Assembly (NCBI GenBank): GCA_028695865.1
Contig: JAQVID010000041.1
Span: 1 to 11,221, forward strand
Reading direction: 5' to 3'
DNA from: Thermoguttaceae bacterium
Lineage (GTDB): Bacteria; Planctomycetota; Planctomycetia; Pirellulales; Thermoguttaceae
DNA length: 11,221 nt
The notes under the pieces are model-generated. The model saw only the letters and a list, made by a program, of their open reading frames with translations. It had not been told where the DNA came from and made no database searches. A program made the position numbers and the translations under genes. Below are positions 6,554 through 11,221 of this stretch, in pieces (positions within the stretch are counted from its first letter, which is position 1; every line of letters starts with the position of its first letter).

Positions 6554-6868
6554 ATGAGCGAGAATATTAAAATAATTGAATCTCCGGCCGATTTTGCCTC
6601 CACAATCGCAACCGGAACGGTTTTGGTCGATTTTTGGGCCCCCTGGTGCGGACCGTGCCGCCAGCAGCTCCCCATTTTGGATAAAGTTGCCGAAAAATTC
6701 CTCGGAAAAGCAACCGTTGCCAAGGTCAATGTTGACGAGCAAGGCGAACTTGCCGCTCAATTTGGGGTGGAAGCGATTCCAACCTTGATTGTCTTTAAAA
6801 ACGGAGCCCTGGTTAAGCAGTATACAGGAGTTCAAAGCGAAGCGATTCTGTCGTCCGCCCTGGAATAA
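6554..6868 (+). CDS. trxA: Thioredoxin
   Basis: A 104-residue single-domain thioredoxin, the small cytoplasmic dithiol reductant that is itself reduced by thioredoxin reductase and donates electrons to ribonucleotide reductase, peroxiredoxins, methionine sulfoxide reductases and other disulfide proteins. Starting at the ATG at 6554, key positions fall at the same numbers as in E. coli thioredoxin: buried Asp26, active site Trp31-Cys32-Gly33-Pro34-Cys35, and cis-Pro76 in EAIPT. The fold elements VLVDFWAPWCGPC, VAKVNVDEQ, AAQFGVEAIPTLIVFKNG and the C-terminal helix are complete. There is no signal peptide. A downstream gene starts 13 bases after the stop, so the two are probably co-transcribed. 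Because many bacteria carry several thioredoxins, the trxA label means 'canonical thioredoxin' rather than proof that this is the main one. Confidence 0.96.
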   Translation: MSENIKIIESPADFASTIATGTVLVDFWAPWCGPCRQQLPILDKVAEKFLGKATVAKVNVDEQGELAAQFGVEAIPTLIVFKNGALVKQYTGVQSEAILSSALE

Positions 6869-6881
6869 CAGAAATTGAACA

Positions 6882-8261
6882 ATGATGTCGGATATTTTGA
6901 TTGAGTGGAATGGACGCAGGCGGCGCGTTTCTGTGTCGCAATTGTTCGCCTACGCCCGAAAAGGAATCATCGGCCCGGAAACGCGCATCTGGTATCATGA
7001 CCGCGAATCGGTCTGTGGCAGGGTCAAAGGAATCGTCTTTGCGAACGAAATTCCCTCGTCGGGTCACGGATGGTCACGCCGGCAAGTTGTTCCTGTTCCG
7101 CAAACGCGTCACGCCCGGGAAGCAAGAGCCGATATATCGCTCAACGAACCGCCCCAAAACGAACCGTCTCAACATGAAAACGCGACTACCGCGGACGAAT
7201 CGCCCAATCGCTGCGTCAGTGGAAACTCCCAAACGACTGCCGCGACGGAATCGGGCGAAACGGCGCAGGAACCATACGATTTTATCTTTGAGGAAGACTC
7301 GCACGCGGGAACAAGACGCGTCGTCTTGGTCTGCATGTTTGCCCTCATGATTTTTCTTGGCTTGGCGATAACGGTCACGGTGTGTTTGACACATATTTTT
7401 AATTCCGCGAAAGCCAGGACGAAACCGGAAGAAGCAACGTCCGCGCAAGTGATTCATTCGACGCAGGAAACTTCGGCCGATCCGTCGGTCGCGTTTGCGA
7501 CAGAGTCGTTTGATCGAAATATTCAGAATGTACCCGTTCCCTGTCAGGGGCATGATCTTGCCCGCATATTCCGAACACTTGAAATTCGCGATGAAGACCA
7601 GACACCGGAAGAATCAACCCTTGACTATGCCAAGCGAATCGCCGCGGAAGAAAGTCAACCGTTATACGGTGAGGTTGGAATCTTTTCGACGTTTGCGTTT
7701 ACAGCCCATTTCGAATATGACGGCACGCGATACAATGAGTATCATTGGTCACTTGCGATCGATTCCCTCTTGGCGGAGAGGGATGAACAAGTAATTTTGA
7801 GACTGGAGAATGAACGAAATGTATGCGTCCAGGATTATTTGGACATGGTCAAACCACAGCGGCGGGACCAGATTCGTCAATCGCAATATTCCAATTACGG
7901 CGTTCGTATTGTTCCCCCGGATGGAGTGACATCGTCGTTCCCGCAGGGTCGAGTTGTTCGCGTTGTCATAAACGACAGCGGCGAATATGCCCCGGCAGGA
8001 GGAGTGCGTCTCCTCGTGGTCGGACGGTTATGCCGCGATCCCCATCCCACCGCGACCAATACAAAAAAAGAAATTCCAGGCCGCTATATCGGCGTGAGTC
8101 GTTCCAGTCAAACAAATTATGTATTCATGTTGTGCCCTTCGTTTTGGGTTTACAACGATGCAACCGGTAAAGTCTATGCCCGTTTTTCGTATGAGCAACT
8201 TCTCGGAAAAGATATTGACGTCAATGTCCCGGAAGAAAACAGGTCGACGCAAGACGAATAG
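6882..8261 (+). CDS. Single-pass membrane protein with GYF_2-like N-terminal domain, function unknown
   Basis: I do not recognise this 459-residue protein as a whole. Residues 4-53 (ILIEWNGRRRRVSVSQLFA, then GIIGPETRIWYHD) look like a GYF_2-type domain, a small module common in planctomycete membrane proteins and presumed to mediate protein contacts. Residues about 60-145 are a polar, Asn/Gln/Thr/Glu-rich disordered linker. Residues about 146-171 (RRVVLVCMFALMIFLG onward) form one transmembrane helix, preceded by Arg residues, which suggests a cytoplasmic N-terminus and an exported C-terminus. Residues about 220-450 form a folded alpha/beta domain with no motif I can name (FGVEY-like patterns are absent; notable are YGEVGIFSTFAFTAHFEYDG and VVRVVINDSG). 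Two adjacent ATGs (6882, 6885) are possible starts and neither has a clear ribosome-binding site, so translation may depend on coupling to thioredoxin, 13 bases upstream. Coding is well supported by the long frame and protein-like composition. Confidence 0.82.
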   Translation: MMSDILIEWNGRRRRVSVSQLFAYARKGIIGPETRIWYHDRESVCGRVKGIVFANEIPSSGHGWSRRQVVPVPQTRHAREARADISLNEPPQNEPSQHENATTADESPNRCVSGNSQTTAATESGETAQEPYDFIFEEDSHAGTRRVVLVCMFALMIFLGLAITVTVCLTHIFNSAKARTKPEEATSAQVIHSTQETSADPSVAFATESFDRNIQNVPVPCQGHDLARIFRTLEIRDEDQTPEESTLDYAKRIAAEESQPLYGEVGIFSTFAFTAHFEYDGTRYNEYHWSLAIDSLLAERDEQVILRLENERNVCVQDYLDMVKPQRRDQIRQSQYSNYGVRIVPPDGVTSSFPQGRVVRVVINDSGEYAPAGGVRLLVVGRLCRDPHPTATNTKKEIPGRYIGVSRSSQTNYVFMLCPSFWVYNDATGKVYARFSYEQLLGKDIDVNVPEENRSTQDE

Positions 8262-8301
8262 CCTTTCATCGCATGAACAGACCACACTTGGGCAGACCTT
8301 T

Positions 8302-8910
8302 TTAATCTCCCGGCAATTCCTGTCGCCCGCGAATCGCGTCGGACAGCATTTCCTTATTGGCGAATTCAAGCGTACTCCCACTGGTTATTCCCCGGGCAAG
8401 CCGCGTGATTCGAATCGGCACCCCTTGCAGTTCGCTCGTAATGGTCAAAGCGGTACCATCGCCCTCGACCGTGGGATTCGTCGCCATGATCATTTCTTTG
8501 AAGCCGCCCTTTTTGACTCGTTTGACCAACGCGTCTATGGTCAGTTGCGAAGCCGTAATACCGTCCAGCGGCGAAATGCGTCCCCAAAGAACATGATATA
8601 AGCCGTTGTACGTTCCTGTTTCTTCGAGTGAAATCAAATCGCGAGGTTCCTCAACAACGCAAAGAACCGTTCGATCCCGTCTGTCGTCTTTACACACGTC
8701 GCAAAGCTCGTCTTCCGCCAAATTATAGCACTCACGGCAGTAGTGAACATTCTCTTTCACCGCGCGAATGGAGTCGGCAAGCTCCATCGCGTCTTCCTTG
8801 TCCGTCTTCAATAGATAATACGTAATGCGCTGCGCCGACTTCTTGCCTATGCCGGGCAATTTTTCAAACGCTTTCATCATGCGAACAACCGATTCGGACA
8901 ATTCCGTCAT
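8302..8910 (-). CDS. recR: Recombination mediator RecR
   Basis: A 202-residue protein of normal RecR length. RecR acts with RecO (and RecF) to load RecA onto single-stranded gaps coated with SSB, in the RecFOR recombinational repair pathway. The domains are in the expected order: a helix-hairpin-helix near residues 17-29 (KLPGIGKKSAQR), a C4 zinc finger with Cys58, Cys61, Cys70 and Cys73 (CRECYNLAEDELCDVC), and a Toprim domain from about residue 80 (VLCVVEEPRDLISLEETGTY, then NPTVEGDGTAL). The C-terminal LARGITSGSTLEFANKEML corresponds to the usual LARG-x-P-GGDLEYAD segment with a slightly altered loop. The ATG at 8910 has AAAGGA upstream at good spacing. It lies convergent to the membrane-protein gene with a 40-base gap that shows no obvious terminator. 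The frequent partners dnaX and ybaB are not adjacent here. Confidence 0.97.
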   Translation of the reverse strand: MTELSESVVRMMKAFEKLPGIGKKSAQRITYYLLKTDKEDAMELADSIRAVKENVHYCRECYNLAEDELCDVCKDDRRDRTVLCVVEEPRDLISLEETGTYNGLYHVLWGRISPLDGITASQLTIDALVKRVKKGGFKEMIMATNPTVEGDGTALTITSELQGVPIRITRLARGITSGSTLEFANKEMLSDAIRGRQELPGD

Positions 8911-8987
8911 GGGTGAATTCCTTTCAACTTGTTTCAGTAAGTCCGTGTGCCTGAAAATACAATCTGCTTCGCCGTCAAAATTCTGTA

Positions 8988-9050
8988 TCCATGTTACCGC
9001 TCCGTGTTACCGCTCCATGTTATAACATCAAGGTTATCACGCCGGAGTTA
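8988..9050. repeat. Phased GTTA repeats, about 13 bp apart, upstream of recR
   Basis: TCCATGTTACCGC (8988-9000) and TCCGTGTTACCGC (9001-9013) are tandem 13-base repeats differing at one base. A third unit (from 9014) shares TCCATGTTA and then diverges. Two weaker GTTA cores follow at 9033 and 9047, so GTTA recurs at 8993, 9006, 9019, 9033 and 9047, spaced 13, 13, 14 and 14 bases. The last overlaps the stop codon of the DUF4139 gene. Confidence 0.7.
9017..9028. promoter_or_regulatory. Perfect 12-bp palindrome in the recR upstream region
   Basis: ATGTTATAACAT reads identically on both strands. It lies within the third unit of the phased repeat, about 110 bases before the recR start. It could be a binding site for a dimeric protein or a by-product of the repeats; there is no loop, so it is not a terminator. 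Confidence 0.4.
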
Positions 9051-11030
9051 TAATGAAATCAATACCTGATAAACGAACGAAATGACCTTCTTTTCTCTTG
9101 GGGCAATGACAAAATCCCAGCTTATTTCCTGACGCCGGTTAATTCCGGTCTGCTTATCGGTAAGAACAATTGTCTTACCGGTTGGCTGCTTGGCAGACGA
9201 TTGCAGAACGGATTGGTCTTGAATCAATTCCCCGGAAAAACGACGCCGAAGAATCGAGCGAATTTCCTCTTTGCGATGATTGGTTAATTCGATGGTCGCC
9301 TTGATCGTTGCGATTCGATAGGAATGACCATTGACAACGACGGTCGCGCGACCTTCCGAATCGGTCGAAACACGCTTGAAATCGACGCCCGGCGGAAGCG
9401 CCAAGAGCGAATCAAGTCGATTCCCCAAAACGGCTGTGCCCACATTCTGCCGCACTGTTTCGAGCAAACCGTCTCCGGTTGCGTTTCCGGTGATTTTTGT
9501 TGGTTCGTCAGGCAAGGACATTGCCGGGGGAACAGTCGCGGCACGATTGGTTTCCTTGCCCGCGGGGGACGCGGCCATGCCCGCTTTCGCTTCCGACCCT
9601 TCCGACACAGACGCGACTTCCTCTTCTTTTGACAAGGCAAGCAAACTAAGCGCCTTGTTCACCGCAAGCGAATTGTTCTGGCCCGGACTTGTCCAAAAAG
9701 AGAGCGTCTGACCAACGAATCGGGTTTTATCCGATATGCTTGCCGGTCCGGTCGTCATGGGAAAATCGAAGGGATTGACGAATTGCCAAACGTCCCACGG
9801 TTCGCTAAAACGCCCAAAACCGGCTTGATCCATATCACCCGAAGTCGTTCTTCCGTAATACGGGCGATTACGACGCGATTCGTCGTTGCGTCCCAACTCG
9901 TCACGATCGTCCGGGATGTTCCAACAAATAAGACGTTCATACGAAGTCTGTTTCGTCGCCGGCTGAAGATACAATCGTTCATTCTTTTCAAGGGTTAAGT
10001 TACCGACCGCTTGAAATACAAGATCAGGTCCCTCTCCGGCAGACGGCCCAGGCAGATTTTGCTCACGGTCTGTTTGCGGCGAAGGGGCGACCGCGTTAGA
10101 CATAACCTGCTGCGCCGCGCCGACAAACGGAACTCCTTTGTCTTCCGAAGCGGTAAGACGCTCGAAGAAATATTCCATGGAAACCGCCGGAGCAAGCGGC
10201 GACGGCACACCGTTCATGGCAATTTGCGGATAGCCGCTGATCAAAAAGACCGCAACATCTTTGAAGGATCGCCATTGATTGACCAGCAGAGCCGTTTGCG
10301 TCACCTTGATTTTATTGTCCGCTTCTGAACCGACTTTCCACGCGGGAGCCCAGGTCATTCCCCGGGTCAAATAGGAAATCGATATTTTGGTCGGAGTCGC
10401 GGCTTTTGCTCTGTCGCCCGGGACATTGAACAAAATAACAGGTCTCTTGCGTATGACCGAAACAGGGCCTTCCCGGAGTTCGACGGACGCGATACCATTT
10501 TTCTTCGGAACGACAATGATACTGCCATCCGCTTTTTTCAAAAGAATCTGCTTTTCCGAAGTTGCCGCCTCAGATTCCGGTACCGTATAAATTGAGCTGT
10601 AAGAGCGGTACGGGGAAAGTCGCCGCGTTTGAGTCTCGGCGGACGTGCCCTGGACACAGACTTCAGCATCAAAGGGCTGGCCGTGATCCAGTGTAATTCG
10701 AACTTGTTTGCCGGCAAAATCGCGGCTCCAATCGAAGTCGTCAACACGGTCAAGCGGCAAAGAAAGCGACCGAAGTTTCGACGTGACCGTAATGCCGTTG
10801 TCGCCGTCAAGAAAAAAAGTCCCATGAATGGGAGCCGGCGGAGATTCCCAAATATAGTGTCCGGGACCGGGAAACGAAATTTCTTCCTGAACGACAAGCA
10901 CACCGTTTTTGAAAACGCCTAACGAAGACACACGACTCTGAACAGGCGTTTCATTTTCGCCCGCCACAGAAAAACAGGTCACGGCACACGAAAAAACGGC
11001 AATCGCAATCACGACTGGCAATCGATACAC
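9048..11030 (-). CDS. Secreted DUF4139-type protein
   Basis: A 660-residue protein counted from the GTG at 11030. It opens with a signal peptide (MYRLPVV, hydrophobic to about residue 22, likely cleavage after FSVA), so it is exported. The mature part begins LGVFKNGVLVVQEE, like the N-terminal beta strand of DUF4139 proteins. DUF4139 features include ISYLTRGMTWAPAWKV (about 218-233), NPFDFPMTTGP (about 419-429), IELTNHRKEEI (about 580-590) and the closing SWDFVIAPREKKVISFVYQV. The family is predicted to be beta-rich, with unknown biochemical role, and is often extracytoplasmic. An Ala/Ser/Pro/Glu-rich linker (about 460-510) interrupts the domain. The GTG at 11030 is preferred over the TTG at 11042 because GAGG lies six bases before it and the first residues then form a clean signal peptide. 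The stop TAA at 9050-9048 lies 137 bases before recR. Confidence 0.85.
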   Translation of the reverse strand: MYRLPVVIAIAVFSCAVTCFSVAGENETPVQSRVSSLGVFKNGVLVVQEEISFPGPGHYIWESPPAPIHGTFFLDGDNGITVTSKLRSLSLPLDRVDDFDWSRDFAGKQVRITLDHGQPFDAEVCVQGTSAETQTRRLSPYRSYSSIYTVPESEAATSEKQILLKKADGSIIVVPKKNGIASVELREGPVSVIRKRPVILFNVPGDRAKAATPTKISISYLTRGMTWAPAWKVGSEADNKIKVTQTALLVNQWRSFKDVAVFLISGYPQIAMNGVPSPLAPAVSMEYFFERLTASEDKGVPFVGAAQQVMSNAVAPSPQTDREQNLPGPSAGEGPDLVFQAVGNLTLEKNERLYLQPATKQTSYERLICWNIPDDRDELGRNDESRRNRPYYGRTTSGDMDQAGFGRFSEPWDVWQFVNPFDFPMTTGPASISDKTRFVGQTLSFWTSPGQNNSLAVNKALSLLALSKEEEVASVSEGSEAKAGMAASPAGKETNRAATVPPAMSLPDEPTKITGNATGDGLLETVRQNVGTAVLGNRLDSLLALPPGVDFKRVSTDSEGRATVVVNGHSYRIATIKATIELTNHRKEEIRSILRRRFSGELIQDQSVLQSSAKQPTGKTIVLTDKQTGINRRQEISWDFVIAPREKKVISFVYQVLISL

Positions 11031-11036
11031 GTCGCA

Positions 11037-11040
11037 CCTC
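11037..11040 (-). promoter_or_regulatory. Ribosome-binding site favouring the GTG start at 11030
   Basis: GAGG on the minus strand lies six bases before GTG at 11030-11028. The alternative in-frame TTG at 11042 would include this site in the coding region and has only a poor site of its own upstream. Confidence 0.55.
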
Positions 11041-11221
11041 AACTATCTGTCCGATTAAAAATAAACAACTGTTTTAATGTTCCCGGAATTCGCAAAAAAC
11101 GCAGGGAACGCAAAGTCTGCTTCCACACGGCGCGACAAAATATAATCCGCCGCTTGCCGTCAGTCGTTTGCGCAACAAACGACGCGGGCAACCGCGCCGC
11201 CTGTACAGCCTTGTCACGCCA
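11039..11221 (-). CDS. Possible 3' end of an upstream gene, unidentified
   Basis: One minus-strand frame is open from the window edge for 60 codons and ends with TGA at 11041-11039. The encoded piece includes KRRIIFCRAVWKQTLRSLRF near its middle and ends NRTDS. I do not recognise it. If real, its stop lies eight bases ahead of the GTG of the DUF4139 gene and overlaps that gene's ribosome-binding site, as in a tight operon. Against it, a second frame is also open for about 50 codons, and the stretch contains a strong hairpin (11163-11183), which fits an untranslated region equally well. Confidence 0.33.
   Translation of the reverse strand, partial: WRDKAVQAARLPASFVAQTTDGKRRIIFCRAVWKQTLRSLRFLRIPGTLKQLFIFNRTDS
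11163..11183. other. Perfect 8-bp hairpin, extended by further pairing
   Basis: GTCGTTTG (11163-11170) and CAAACGAC (11176-11183) enclose a 5-base loop. Beyond a small internal loop, TTGCC (11154-11158) can pair with GGCAA (11187-11191), lengthening the stem. On the minus strand an AT-rich ATTATATTTT follows a few bases later, loosely like a terminator tail but not adjacent to the stem. It may be a weak terminator, an RNA leader element or chance within a coding region. Confidence 0.45.

Noticed and set aside
6340..6570. 76-residue open frame overlapping the thioredoxin start
   Set aside because: No ribosome-binding site, unlikely composition, and it overlaps the promoter and ribosome-binding site of a certain gene in another frame.
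8262..8301. Bidirectional terminator between the convergent genes
   Set aside because: The 40-base gap contains only a GGTCTG/TGGTCTG direct repeat on the minus strand and no stable hairpin with a T-run.

Overview
The window reads as an ordinary chromosomal stretch of a moderate-GC bacterium, probably a planctomycete (Pirellulales-like). That assignment rests on my recognition of protein styles: a large GH38-like protein opening with 'LVLLPC.SLEDF', a GYF_2-like N-terminus fused to a membrane segment, and a DUF4139 secreted protein. It was not tested by a database search. I see no tRNA, rRNA, insertion sequence, phage gene or CRISPR array.

Left block (1-6145, minus strand). Four genes are packed head to tail with gaps of 51, 57 and 15 bases, so they are probably one operon. 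In transcription order they are a xylose-isomerase-like TIM-barrel sugar isomerase/epimerase (5132-6145), a bile acid:sodium symporter family (BASS) transporter (3971-5080), a very large GH38-like protein that lacks the recognisable catalytic motifs (635-3913), and an RsuA/RluB-type rRNA pseudouridine synthase with a Ser/Arg repeat extension at its N-terminus, cut by the window edge (1-619). The first three suggest uptake and handling of a small organic acid or sugar derivative. The pseudouridine synthase looks like a housekeeping gene sharing the transcript.

Divergent intergenic region (6146-6547). This stretch of about 400 bases separates the minus-strand operon from a plus-strand pair. It holds a candidate promoter in each direction, a short inverted repeat over the minus-strand -35 box, and a long imperfect hairpin in the putative thioredoxin leader.

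Plus-strand pair (6554-8261). A canonical thioredoxin (WCGPC) is followed after 13 bases by an unrecognised single-pass membrane protein with a GYF_2-like N-terminal domain.

Right block (8302-11221, minus strand). recR converges on the membrane protein gene. Upstream of recR is a 137-base gap with a phased array of GTTA-containing repeats and a perfect 12-base palindrome. Then comes a secreted DUF4139-type protein. At the window edge there may be the 3' end of one more gene, but that stretch also folds into a strong hairpin, so its nature is uncertain.

I found no convincing new biological system. The most interesting points are the GH38-like protein without catalytic signatures in an operon with an isomerase and a BASS transporter, its in-phase A_AAA_AAG slippery heptamer and acidic repeat insert, the SAGRS repeats of the pseudouridine synthase, the hairpin in the divergent intergenic region, and the phased repeats upstream of recR.
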